39,189 nt of DNA from an uncultured Acidaminococcus sp. (GCA_902796945.1 CADBQR010000075.1:1-39189), one strand, 5' to 3'; shown: positions 15,931 to 23,679, numbered from the stretch's first letter. Notes: a model not told the origin generated them from the sequence alone. Numbers and translations: made by a program.

Positions 15931-16671
15931 ATGAACTGTAAAATTCCAAATGGAATTGATATGTCGCAGCAAGCCAGCTGGTGCCCTGGCTGTGGACATG
16001 GAATCATTGTCCGCCTGCTGGCAGAAGCCGCCCAGGAACTGGGCATTGATGATCGAATGATCATGGTCGAGGACGTTGCCTGCGGTGAATTTGCCCAGTT
16101 TGCCTTAAAATACAACACTATCATGGGAGCCCATGGCAGACCGATTGTTACGGCAGCCGGGATCAAACGGGTGCGCCCTGATGCGATCGTAGTTGCCCAT
16201 CCGGGCGACGGGTCCGCTTATAGCATTGGTGTCGAAAGCACGCTGCATTGTGCCCTTCGTAATGAAAACATCCTTGCGCTGGTCGTCAATAACAGCGTCT
16301 TTGGAATGACGGGAGGCCAGATGTCCCCCACTTCCCTTGTGGACATGAAGACCACCTCCTCGCCGCATGGGCGCAGTATCAAAAAGGATGGCAGCCCGAT
16401 TGATGTTACCAAGATCCTTGGCCAGCTGGATATAGCCTACCTGGCACGCGGCTCGCTGGACAGCCCTGCCAATGTGATCAGGACAGGAAAAATGATCAAG
16501 AAAGCCCTGCAGAAACAGATGAATGGTGAAGGCTTCTGCCTTGTGGAGGTCCTGAGCCCATGTCCTACGAACTGGAACATGACACCGGTTGATGCACTGG
16601 AATTTATCAAAAAGAAACAGAGTGTAACCTATCCTACGGGTGAATTCATTGATAAGGGAGGTGCAATCTGA
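15931..16671 (+). CDS. 2-oxoacid:ferredoxin oxidoreductase beta subunit (TPP-binding)
   Basis: A 246-residue subunit with the iron-sulphur/entry motif WCPGCGHG (17-24) and the thiamine pyrophosphate motif GDGSAYSIG (92-100) through NNSVFGMTGGQMSPTS (120-135). The latter binds Mg2+-TPP in this enzyme family. Short beta subunits of this size match KorB/VorB rather than the longer pyruvate enzyme. Its stop codon overlaps the gamma start by one base (TGATG), a classic coupling arrangement. AAGGAGG precedes the start. Confidence 0.93.
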   Translation: MNCKIPNGIDMSQQASWCPGCGHGIIVRLLAEAAQELGIDDRMIMVEDVACGEFAQFALKYNTIMGAHGRPIVTAAGIKRVRPDAIVVAHPGDGSAYSIGVESTLHCALRNENILALVVNNSVFGMTGGQMSPTSLVDMKTTSSPHGRSIKKDGSPIDVTKILGQLDIAYLARGSLDSPANVIRTGKMIKKALQKQMNGEGFCLVEVLSPCPTNWNMTPVDALEFIKKKQSVTYPTGEFIDKGGAI

Positions 16672-17213
16672 TGGTAGAGATTATATGCTCCGGATTTGGC
16701 GGACAGGGTGTCCTGGTTGCCGGAATGATCCTGGCTGACGCGGGAATGGAAGAAGGAAAGAACGTTACCTGGTATCCATCCTATGGTTCAGAAATGCGTG
16801 GCGGTACTGCAAACTGCAATATTAAGATCGATGACCATGAAATTCCCAGTCCTTACTGTCACGACGTGGACATCCTCTATACACTGAATGATGCCGCAAT
16901 CGATAAATTCCAGGGTCAGCTTAAACCGGGCGGAATCCTGCTGGTGAACAGCAGCCTGGTCCGTGCAGACCGCACGTATCGTGACGATGTCAAGGTTGTC
17001 AAGGTTCCGGCCAGTGATATTGCCAATGAACTTGGAAATACTCGGGGGACCAACATCGTGATGCTGGGAGCCCTGGCTTATGCCTCCCCTGATTTTGATG
17101 TAGCGTATATGAGAAGTGCCGTCGATCATTTCTTTGCCAAAAAGGGAAAGAATAACCCCAAAAATGCGCTCTGTTTTGACCGGGGGGTTGAGGAAGCAAG
17201 GCAACAAGTATAG
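16671..17213 (+). CDS. 2-oxoacid:ferredoxin oxidoreductase gamma subunit
   Basis: The 180-residue gamma subunit begins with the family signature GFGGQGV (8-14) and contains SYGSEMRGGTANC (about 37-49), both conserved in KorC/VorC. It forms the CoA-handling and structural part of the complex. Gene order delta-alpha-beta-gamma with very tight spacing means one transcript. It is followed by a hairpin and then a family III CoA-transferase. Confidence 0.92.
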   Translation: MVEIICSGFGGQGVLVAGMILADAGMEEGKNVTWYPSYGSEMRGGTANCNIKIDDHEIPSPYCHDVDILYTLNDAAIDKFQGQLKPGGILLVNSSLVRADRTYRDDVKVVKVPASDIANELGNTRGTNIVMLGALAYASPDFDVAYMRSAVDHFFAKKGKNNPKNALCFDRGVEEARQQV

Positions 17214-17218
17214 AATGC

Positions 17219-17258
17219 AAGGAGTGCCACCCGCTGTCAGGCCATGATGGCACTCCTT
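17219..17258 (+). other. Intercistronic hairpin between gamma subunit and CoA-transferase
   Basis: A perfect 11-bp stem (17219-17229 with 17248-17258) follows the gamma stop codon but has no T-run, so it is not a standard terminator. It could stabilise the upstream mRNA after processing or cause partial termination. Confidence 0.6.
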
Positions 17259-17286
17259 ATCCAAATGACGAATGGAGTTTACTTGT

Positions 17287-18513
17287 ATGGAAAAGAAGAA
17301 CTTACCACTGGAAGGCGTGAAGGTGGTAGAGCTTGCGTCGGTTGTGGCTGCTCCCACCTGTGCCCGCGTGTTATGTGCCTACGGTGCCGAGGTCATCAAA
17401 GTGGAACCCCTGGACGGGGACGTAATGCGCACGGGCGGCGTTCATGAATTCGTGCCTTACGAAGACGATTTGAACCCGCTCTTTACCATTCATAACAGCA
17501 ATAAGAAGTTTCTTGCCCTGGATTTAAAAAAAGAGCAGGGAAAAACCATCCTGATGGATTTGATTCGTGATGCCGATATTTTCATTACCAATATCCGGGA
17601 GCAATCCCTGATTCGAAACGGCTTGGATTATGAGAGCCTTAAAAAGAAATTCCCGGCCCTCATTTATGCCCATTTTTCAGGATATGGGCCGAAGGGACCT
17701 GCCGCGGCGAATCCGGGCTTTGACATCACGGCCTTCTGGCTGCGGGCGGGGGCCGTCGCCGATTGGCAGACGAAAGGCTCTTTTCCCTTTGTGCCGACGT
17801 ACGCCTTTGGAGACATGGCAACAAGTTCGGTCTTTCTGTCCGGCATCCTGATGGCCCTTTACGCAAAGGAAAAGACCGGGAAAGGAACCAAGGTAAGTAC
17901 CTCCCTCTTTGCAAGCGGAATCTGGTGTAATGCCATCGGCGTGGTCCAGACCCAATTCGAACGGAAACATCTGAACCCGGATCCTCTCCGTCCCAGCGAC
18001 CCCTTCAGCCAGACCTATCTCTGCAAGGATGGACGCTGGATTGGCATCTATTGCAATGAGTATGTAAAGGATAAGCCTAAATTTGCCGCTCTTCTTGGAA
18101 TCGAAGACATGGTCGACGATCCGCGCTATAAGGATGTGGACACCATGCAGCGCACCGGTTCCATAGAAGAGATTACCGAACGCTGTAATAAGATTTTCCT
18201 GACGCGGACGAGCCAGGAATGGCGTGAATACCTCAGCACCAATAATGTTTCCTGTGAGATCATGATGGAGTCCCAGGAAGTGAGCCGTGATCCACAGGCC
18301 ATTGATAATCACTATATGGTTCCCGTTGAATACCCGGATGCGGCCCATACGAAAGTGATGATGCCAACGCCACCTCTTTCCTTTAGCGACTATGGCTGCC
18401 GTACTTATAAACCCACGGGCAGGATCGGGGAAGATACAGATGCCATTCTTCAGGAAATGGGGTATTCTCCTGAAGAAATTCAACAGATGAAAGACAGCAA
18501 AACCGTTCGCTGA
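17287..18513 (+). CDS. Family III (CaiB/BaiF-type) acyl-CoA transferase
   Basis: A 408-residue protein with family III features: the N-terminal LEGVKVVELASVVAAPTCARVL, the nucleotide-binding segment YGAEVIKVEP, the catalytic aspartate D176 in FGDMATSS, and LFASGIWCNAIG in the second half. These enzymes move CoA between carboxylates through an aspartyl-CoA anhydride. Located in the operon of a 2-oxoacid oxidoreductase, it could pass CoA from the newly formed acyl-CoA to another acid or activate an imported acid; the substrates are unknown. The start at 17287 was chosen over 17272 because GGAG lies 9 nt upstream. Last gene of the operon. Confidence 0.9.
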   Translation: MEKKNLPLEGVKVVELASVVAAPTCARVLCAYGAEVIKVEPLDGDVMRTGGVHEFVPYEDDLNPLFTIHNSNKKFLALDLKKEQGKTILMDLIRDADIFITNIREQSLIRNGLDYESLKKKFPALIYAHFSGYGPKGPAAANPGFDITAFWLRAGAVADWQTKGSFPFVPTYAFGDMATSSVFLSGILMALYAKEKTGKGTKVSTSLFASGIWCNAIGVVQTQFERKHLNPDPLRPSDPFSQTYLCKDGRWIGIYCNEYVKDKPKFAALLGIEDMVDDPRYKDVDTMQRTGSIEEITERCNKIFLTRTSQEWREYLSTNNVSCEIMMESQEVSRDPQAIDNHYMVPVEYPDAAHTKVMMPTPPLSFSDYGCRTYKPTGRIGEDTDAILQEMGYSPEEIQQMKDSKTVR

Positions 18514-18568
18514 AGCGTGCGCCATGTTTATCCGTTACAATCGGACCCGCAATGAACCCGCGGAAATG

Positions 18569-18618
18569 CAGGACCCTGGAAAGCTCAACCCCTCTTCTTT
18601 CCAGGGTCCTGTTTTTTT
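18569..18618 (+). terminator. Rho-independent terminator of the oxidoreductase/CoA-transferase operon
   Basis: A perfect 15-bp stem (18569-18583 with 18597-18611) and seven T residues immediately after. Confidence 0.93.
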
Positions 18619-18681
18619 GAAGGCAGTGCGGGGGATTTGCCGTAGAAGGGCCTTTTTCGTTATATTGTCTTGTCATATCAG

Positions 18682-18710
18682 TTGACAGAAGTATAGGCAT
18701 ACGATATGCT
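18682..18710 (+). promoter_or_regulatory. Promoter of the PfoR-like gene
   Basis: TTGACA (18682-18687), 17 bp, TATGCT (18705-18710), about 85 bp before the start codon. It shows that the PfoR-like gene is transcribed separately from the upstream operon. Confidence 0.7.
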
Positions 18711-18793
18711 AGCACCTAATCCATTCTTTGCACAGAATTCCTTGTCAGAATCGGGAGCTTTGACAGGACAGGACAATAACAGGAGGCTTTTCG

Positions 18794-19882
18794 ATGGAAT
18801 CGATCCGGGCATTTTTAAAGAAAAAGGACGTCGAGATTTCAGTGAAGCGGTATCTTATTGACGCCATGGGCGCGATGGCACAGGGACTTTTCTGTTCGTT
18901 GCTGATCGGCACCATCATCAATACCGTCGGGTTGCTTTTCGATATCGGCGTGCTGAAAAATGTTGTCGCCATTGTCGGTGGCAGAAGTTATACCGTTGGC
19001 GGCCTTGCCATGGCCATGAGCGGCCCCGCTATGGCCGGTGCGATTGGACGTGCGCTGCACTGCCCACCTATGGTGCTTTTTTCGCTCCTGACGGTTGGTT
19101 TTGCGACGAATGCCCTGGGTGGGGCTGGCGGACCGCTGGCTGTGCTCTTTGTGGCGATTGTGACGGGTGAAATCGGCAAGCTCGTTTCTGGGGAGACAAA
19201 AGTGGATATTCTCGTAACACCGCTTGTCACGATTGGCGTGGGGGTGACCCTGGCTGCCTGGTGGGCCCCTCCCTTGGGAGCGCTGGCCATGAAGACGGGA
19301 GCCCTGATCATGTGGGCAACGGAACTGCAGCCATTCCTGATGGGCATCCTTGTTTCGGTTCTCGTTGGCATTGCCCTGACCCTGCCGATTTCCTCTGCTG
19401 CCATCTGTGCGGCACTGAGCCTGACCGGTCTGGCCGGCGGCGCAGCTGTGGCAGGCTGTTCGGCCCAGATGATCGGTTTCGCCGTACAATCCTTCCGTGA
19501 AAACGGCATGGGCGGCCTGCTGTCCCAGGGCCTGGGTACGTCGATGCTGCAGATGCCGAACATTGTCAAGAATCCGCGTATCTGGATTGGCCCCATCCTG
19601 GCTTCTGCTGTGACCGGGCCGCTGGCTACCTGTGTATTTAAACTGCGCATGGACGGTGCGGCGGTGTCATCCGGAATGGGGACGTGCGGCCTCGTCGGCC
19701 AGATTGGTGTTTTTACCGGATGGGTAGCGGATGTCGCGGCCGGCACCAAAGCCGCCATCACTTCCTATGACTGGATAGGCCTGCTCTTGATTTCCTTTAT
19801 CATACCTGCTATTTTGTCACCCCTCATCAATGCAGGGTGCGGCCGGTTGGGATGGGTCAAGGAAGGCGATATGAAACTGTAA
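18794..19882 (+). CDS. PTS EIIC-like / PfoR-type membrane protein
   Basis: A 362-residue membrane protein of the EIIC-like group that includes Clostridium perfringens PfoR. It has a conserved start (VKRYLIDAMGAMAQGLFCSLLIGTI), Gly/Ala-rich helices, a middle segment with VDILVTPLVT, and NIVKNPRIWIGPILASAVTGPLATCVF near the C-terminus. It lacks EIIA/EIIB domains and no PTS phosphoryl-transfer partner is nearby, so transport by PTS is not implied. PfoR was first described as a toxin-gene regulator, but the family is mostly uncharacterised. Strong AGGAGG ribosome site and its own promoter. About eight to ten membrane helices. Confidence 0.85.
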   Translation: MESIRAFLKKKDVEISVKRYLIDAMGAMAQGLFCSLLIGTIINTVGLLFDIGVLKNVVAIVGGRSYTVGGLAMAMSGPAMAGAIGRALHCPPMVLFSLLTVGFATNALGGAGGPLAVLFVAIVTGEIGKLVSGETKVDILVTPLVTIGVGVTLAAWWAPPLGALAMKTGALIMWATELQPFLMGILVSVLVGIALTLPISSAAICAALSLTGLAGGAAVAGCSAQMIGFAVQSFRENGMGGLLSQGLGTSMLQMPNIVKNPRIWIGPILASAVTGPLATCVFKLRMDGAAVSSGMGTCGLVGQIGVFTGWVADVAAGTKAAITSYDWIGLLLISFIIPAILSPLINAGCGRLGWVKEGDMKL

Positions 19883-19913
19883 ATAAATGGCAGATGGGTA
19901 ATTGCAGTCGCAT

Positions 19914-19960
19914 AAAAAGCAGCCAGCTTCTTTTATTGAATGTGGAAAGAAGCTAACTGT
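19914..19960 (-). repeat. Terminator-like hairpin repeat, copy 1
   Basis: It shares AAAAAGCAGCC, then CTTCTTTT, ATTG, TGGAAAGAA and a terminal CTGT with the copy at 20060. The stem AGCTTCTTT/AAAGAAGCT (about 19925-19933/19946-19954) is perfect. On the minus strand the hairpin is followed by TTTTT, so in form it is a minus-strand terminator, although no minus-strand gene is present here. Confidence 0.65.
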
Positions 19961-20059
19961 GACGTATCGTAAGAAGTTGCGAGTCCGCAATTTACTCTGG
20001 ACTGGCGCTTCTGCTCCTTCGCTCCTCGACATATTTTGCCATGATTGTGTATAATAATA

Positions 20060-20108
20060 AAAAAGCAGCCGACTTCTTTTTATTGGACTATGGAAAGAAC
20101 GTCGGCTG
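20060..20108 (-). repeat. Terminator-like hairpin repeat, copy 2
   Basis: It has the same layout as copy 1, 146 bp away. The stem CAGCCGAC/GTCGGCTG extends through TTCTTT/AAAGAA with one bulged base. On the minus strand the stem is followed by TTTTTTATTATT. The 99 bp between the copies contain no recognised gene, and the remaining gap to the next gene at 20207 shows only that gene's ribosome site. Confidence 0.65.
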
Positions 20109-20206
20109 TATTGTTACCATAGGCCTTCCCAAAACCGTACTCGTTAAAATCGGCAGGACCGTTGATGGGAACGAACCGTAATGGAATGGACATGTGGAGG
20201 TGAAAG

Positions 20207-21193
20207 ATGGACACGCTTAAACCGCTCATTGAAAAGTTGCCCAGGGTGAGGTTGATACCGGGACCGACACCGCTGCATCCTTTAAGGGGAATGCCTGAGA
20301 AGGAAACTGCGGTTCCCGTTTATATCAAACGGGATGACCTGACCGGATTGGGTCCTGGCGGAAATAAATTAAGAAGCCTGGAATTTATTCTTGGCCACGC
20401 GATTCAGGAGGGTGCTGACTGCATCATAGCGTCAGGGCCCTTGCAGTCAAATTTATGTACCCTTACGGCCGCAGCCTGCGCGCGGCTGGGACTTCCCTGT
20501 ACCCTGGTTGTGAATGGGGAAAAGCCGGAGCGGGAAGAAGGAAATCTCTTATTGAATCGATTGCTCGGAGCTGAAACGATTTATGCCGGCCCCGTCAGTT
20601 CGACTGCAAGAGCGGTTCGCGTTGAAGAAGAATACGAGCGGCTCCAGTTTGCCGGACACCATCCCTTTATCGTGAAAAACGGGGCGACCACAGGGTGGGG
20701 CGTCCTGGGATACACTGTGGCGGCGGAGGAAATCAGGGACCAATGCCGGGGAGCCCGGATTAAGGAGCTGACGATTTTTGTGCCCGGCGGCAATGGCGGG
20801 GTGGCTGCGGGCCTGCTTTATGGCAATGCCCTTTTGGGACGTCCCTTGCCAATCGTTGTAATCAGTGTTGAAGATGACCGGGATTTATTGACGCGCCATA
20901 TTGAGCAGGTTCTACAGGAAACTGAAAAAATTACGGGTACTGCCTGCCCGAAACCGGTTTCGGAACTGGGCTGGATTGTTGATGATTATCGCGGAAACGG
21001 CTGGGGAAGTAATACTGAAGAAAGTGCAAAAATGGTATTGGAATTTGCCCGAAGGGAAGGCATCATCATTGAAAATGTCTATAACAGCAAAGTCGTGGTT
21101 GGTATGAGGGATTGGATCCGAAAAGGAAAGGTTGCGCAATCGGCCTGTTATCTACATACCGGTGGATTTGGCTCCTTATTCAGTCAGTATTAG
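20207..21193 (+). CDS. D-cysteine desulfhydrase / ACC-deaminase family PLP enzyme
   Basis: A 328-residue fold-type II PLP enzyme. The internal aldimine lysine is K54 in GPGGNKLRSLEF, the nucleophile-loop serine is in GPLQSNLC (about 77-84), a Gly-rich phosphate loop is FVPGGNGGVAAGLLYG (about 191-206) and the C-terminal LHTGG motif closes the site. Family members deaminate or desulfhydrate D-cysteine, ACC or related amino acids, giving a 2-oxoacid, ammonia and sometimes sulphide. The usual QSNH or QSNQ is QSNL here, so substrate preference may differ. Excellent GGAGGTG ribosome site. Monocistronic; convergent with the ferredoxin gene. Confidence 0.87.
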   Translation: MDTLKPLIEKLPRVRLIPGPTPLHPLRGMPEKETAVPVYIKRDDLTGLGPGGNKLRSLEFILGHAIQEGADCIIASGPLQSNLCTLTAAACARLGLPCTLVVNGEKPEREEGNLLLNRLLGAETIYAGPVSSTARAVRVEEEYERLQFAGHHPFIVKNGATTGWGVLGYTVAAEEIRDQCRGARIKELTIFVPGGNGGVAAGLLYGNALLGRPLPIVVISVEDDRDLLTRHIEQVLQETEKITGTACPKPVSELGWIVDDYRGNGWGSNTEESAKMVLEFARREGIIIENVYNSKVVVGMRDWIRKGKVAQSACYLHTGGFGSLFSQY

Positions 21194-21306
21194 ACGAATA
21201 AAGCTGAAATTCAGCGGTAATCTTCCTGGGAGCAGCGAGACTTGCAGTTTGTCCTGGTCCCCATAAGGTTGGCTGCCTGTCATTCTCAAGTGGGTTATAA
21301 GGAATC

Positions 21307-21340
21307 AAAAAAGAAGCCGTCACTTGGCGGCTTCTTTTTT
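21307..21340. terminator. Bidirectional rho-independent terminator
   Basis: A perfect 13-bp stem (21307-21319 with 21328-21340) with A-run and T-run at its base, loop TCACTTGG. It serves the PLP enzyme gene and the convergent ferredoxin/flavoprotein operon. Confidence 0.92.
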
Positions 21341-21357
21341 GATTTAACTTTTCGTCC

Positions 21358-21540
21358 TCACTCCAGGGGACTGTCGATATCCAGGGCTTCCTTGGGGCAA
21401 TAATCCGTGCAGATACCGCAGCCTACACAAAGCGAGGGGTTGGCAACGGCGTGATGGTCCTTGAGGGAAAGGGCTCCGTGCGGGCATTTTTTGACGCAGG
21501 TTCCGCATCCGACACAAAGGGTCAAATCAATTTTCACCAT
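21358..21540 (-). CDS. 2x[4Fe-4S] ferredoxin
   Basis: A 60-residue bacterial-type ferredoxin with two full clusters: C9, C12, C15, C19 and C38, C41, C44, C48. It starts 17 bp after the flavoprotein gene with an AGGAGG site. The tight coupling suggests it is the dedicated electron donor (or acceptor) of that flavoprotein, which itself has no haem or FMN domain. Last gene of the MarR-controlled transcript. Confidence 0.93.
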   Translation of the reverse strand: MVKIDLTLCVGCGTCVKKCPHGALSLKDHHAVANPSLCVGCGICTDYCPKEALDIDSPLE

Positions 21541-21557
21541 TTGCAGATTCCCTCCTT

Positions 21558-23126
21558 TTAAGACAGGGATTTCGAATAGGCGGCGGCTTTTTGCCCGGCT
21601 ACGTATCCGGAATAGACGGAAGAGGCATAAGCCGTGCCATCCAGGGCACCCAGGCCATGGGAGCCGATAAATCCGCTGACGCCGATACCGGCCGCGTAAA
21701 GACCTTCAAAGGGATAACCGCTTTCATGGATGACTTCCATCTTGTCATTGATCCGGATGCCGCCAAAGATGGAATCCAGGAAGATCTCTTCACTCTTGAC
21801 GACATAGTAGGGTGGGGTACGGAAAGGATACAGGAAGCGTTTATTCTTGAGGAATTCCGCGTCATACTGCTTGTCGTAATGATCGTTGATCCGTTTGATC
21901 TGCTCATTCAGGTCTGTTTCATCACAGCCGATGAAGGCCGCAATGGCAGGAACAGAGTCCGTCTTCAGGACAAGATCCGGGCGTTTTTCAGCCAGTTCAT
22001 CCAGGTCCTTTTCCAGGTGGTCAAGCCAGGCTGCCCCGTTGCCGGCATTCTTTTCATCCGATATCAATCCATCCACGCGGGTGTTGGCTGCTTTGTTATA
22101 GATGTCATCGTCGACGCCCTGTCCGAACATGGCTTCAAAGTTGCTCAGGACTTCATGCTTTTTGACCATATCCCGCAGCGATGCCGTATCGATGAGACCA
22201 AAGCACATGTGCTTTGGCTGACGGTCGAGGGCAGAACCAATCATGGAATGATCATCATTGGTAATCATGAGGTCTTCGTTGACAAAGCGTTTTCCATAGA
22301 GATTGAGCAGGTGAATATAGGGACGGCTCATGATCATCTGACCCACCATATGACCTGTAATATAGGGACCGATATAGAGGGTGGTCATGAGCGGGTCGCC
22401 CAGGCAGTGGACGGCTTTGGCCATCAGGTAGCCATCCCCATGGATCCAGGGGTGGGAGGCCGTGATTTCGGTCTTGGAAAAATCTTTTTCCGGATAGAAT
22501 TTTTTCCGCAGTTCTTCATTGGCCGTGATGGACCCCGTGGCGATGATGACGGCTTTGGCCCCAATCCGCAGGGTCTCTCCTTTTTTCGTGACCACCAGGC
22601 CGGCGACCTTCTTTTCACCGTCCATGATCAGGGACTGGGCTCTTGTTCCCATCATGAAATGGACTCCTGCTTTCTTGCATTCACGGGTCAGGACGTCGGC
22701 AATGACGCGGCCCGTAACGGGGATATTGTTGCCTTCCCGAATGGCATGGCTCGTCTGGTAGCGGGTTCCTGACGTGGCGCTGATATGATTGAAATGGATG
22801 CCTTCCTTGCTTTCGAGCCAGTCGATCATCTGGGCGGAAGCGTTGATGAAGTTGCGGGCAAGACGGGCATCGCAGGCCCAATGGGCGCTTTCCATATGGC
22901 GCTCAAAGACCTGGTCCTTCGTCACCGTAATGCCCCGTTCCTTCATGGGACGGCTTTCGACAGCAAACATGTGCCCGATAATGGCACCGGTTCCGCCGGT
23001 CAGTTTCCGCCGCTCGACAATGGTCACATCCTCAGCACCCGCTTCCCTGGCAGCCAAGGCAGCGGGAAGACCGGAGCCGCCGGCACCAATGACAATGATA
23101 TCCGTAGTCATATCGAATTTTTCCAT
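21558..23126 (-). CDS. FAD-dependent oxidoreductase (fumarate reductase/succinate dehydrogenase flavoprotein-like)
   Basis: A 522-residue flavoprotein with an N-terminal Rossmann GAGGSG motif (14-19), the ERRKLTGGTGA segment contacting FAD, an ATGSITANEEL motif in the middle, and a C-terminal GLYAAGIGVSGFIGSHGLGALDGTAYASSVYSGYVAG signature typical of the FAD_binding_2 family. Relatives reduce fumarate, urocanate, cinnamates and other 2-enoates, or act on 3-oxosteroids; the substrate cannot be read off. No signal peptide, haem-binding CxxCH or FMN domain is present, so it is a cytosolic single-cofactor enzyme probably fed by the adjacent ferredoxin. AAGGAGG precedes the start and a MarR-type palindrome overlaps its promoter region. 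Confidence 0.88.
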   Translation of the reverse strand: MEKFDMTTDIIVIGAGGSGLPAALAAREAGAEDVTIVERRKLTGGTGAIIGHMFAVESRPMKERGITVTKDQVFERHMESAHWACDARLARNFINASAQMIDWLESKEGIHFNHISATSGTRYQTSHAIREGNNIPVTGRVIADVLTRECKKAGVHFMMGTRAQSLIMDGEKKVAGLVVTKKGETLRIGAKAVIIATGSITANEELRKKFYPEKDFSKTEITASHPWIHGDGYLMAKAVHCLGDPLMTTLYIGPYITGHMVGQMIMSRPYIHLLNLYGKRFVNEDLMITNDDHSMIGSALDRQPKHMCFGLIDTASLRDMVKKHEVLSNFEAMFGQGVDDDIYNKAANTRVDGLISDEKNAGNGAAWLDHLEKDLDELAEKRPDLVLKTDSVPAIAAFIGCDETDLNEQIKRINDHYDKQYDAEFLKNKRFLYPFRTPPYYVVKSEEIFLDSIFGGIRINDKMEVIHESGYPFEGLYAAGIGVSGFIGSHGLGALDGTAYASSVYSGYVAGQKAAAYSKSLS

Positions 23127-23142
23127 GAAATTGAGCCTCCTT

Positions 23143-23162
23143 TATAATAGCATGCTATTATA
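23143..23162. promoter_or_regulatory. MarR-type operator upstream of the flavoprotein gene
   Basis: A perfect 20-bp palindrome TATAATAGCATGCTATTATA. Its core ATAATAGC-N2-GCTATTAT is repeated upstream of the marR-type gene (23635-23652). It contains TATAAT on the minus strand, so repressor binding would block the promoter directly. Confidence 0.85.
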
Positions 23163-23204
23163 TTGCGGAAAAAAGAACGGGATCCGAGATCCCGATGTCT
23201 GGCT

Positions 23205-23624
23205 TCAGTCCATATGGCGTGCAATCTTATCCAACAGGGTCCTGAAGGTGTTTCGCTCTGCAGGGGAAAGCGGGGCAAGCAGTTGTTCTTCCGTTCCATT
23301 CCGATAGGAAACCGCCTTTTTAAGCTCCTTTTTCCCTTTTTCAGTCAAAGCTGCCGTCTTTGCCTTGCTGCCGGGAACCAGGGCCGTAACAATGAGCCCT
23401 TTTTTGCTGAGCCGGGCAAGAATACCGGCCACTGTGGGCTGGCTTACCTGGAAATGATGTTCGATTTCCTTGAAAGGAACGGGACCTTCCTTTTTGCCGG
23501 CCAGGTATTCCAGGTAGCGGAGCTGGGAAAGGGTCAGGCCATTCTCCTTTAAGCCATGATTGGCCTGTTGGGCGATATGGTCGTTGATTTGTTTGAGTAA
23601 GATTCCACAATCCTTGGATTCCAT
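23205..23624 (-). CDS. MarR-family transcriptional regulator
   Basis: A 139-residue MarR protein. Helices at both ends (ILLKQINDHIAQQANHG; ERNTFRTLLDKIARHM) form the dimer interface. The winged HTH spans about 30-95, with the recognition part FQVSQPTVAGILARLSKKGLI and wing residues TALVPGSKAKTAALTEKG. MarR repressors usually bind short palindromes and are released by small aromatic or acidic ligands. It is the first gene of a MarR-flavoprotein-ferredoxin transcript unit. Two copies of one palindrome, one in its own promoter and one before the flavoprotein, strongly suggest autorepression and control of the enzyme. GAGGTG ribosome site. Confidence 0.92.
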   Translation of the reverse strand: MESKDCGILLKQINDHIAQQANHGLKENGLTLSQLRYLEYLAGKKEGPVPFKEIEHHFQVSQPTVAGILARLSKKGLIVTALVPGSKAKTAALTEKGKKELKKAVSYRNGTEEQLLAPLSPAERNTFRTLLDKIARHMD

Positions 23625-23634
23625 TTTTCACCTC

Positions 23635-23652
23635 ATAATAGCACGCTATTAT
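23635..23652. promoter_or_regulatory. MarR-type operator upstream of the marR-type gene
   Basis: ATAATAGC-AC-GCTATTAT has the same 8-bp arms as the palindrome at 23143-23162. It overlaps the end of the -10 box and the predicted start point of the minus-strand promoter, as expected for autorepression. Confidence 0.85.
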
Positions 23653-23679
23653 CGTACACTCTTTTTCCTGAAACGTCAA
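23651..23679 (-). promoter_or_regulatory. Promoter of the marR-type gene
   Basis: On the minus strand TTGACG (23679-23674), 17 bp, TACGAT (23656-23651). The operator at 23635-23652 overlaps its downstream edge. The adjoining sequence from 23680 to about 23926 contains no supported gene. Confidence 0.6.

Noticed and set aside
18794-19882. Reading the EIIC-like protein as part of a complete PTS
   Set aside because: No EIIA, EIIB, HPr or sugar-catabolic genes nearby; the sequence fits the PfoR-like branch.
19817-20032. 71-codon minus-strand frame overlapping the end of the PfoR-like gene
   Set aside because: It runs through a hairpin repeat and the 3' end of a clear gene and has no ribosome site; more likely part of a repeat element.
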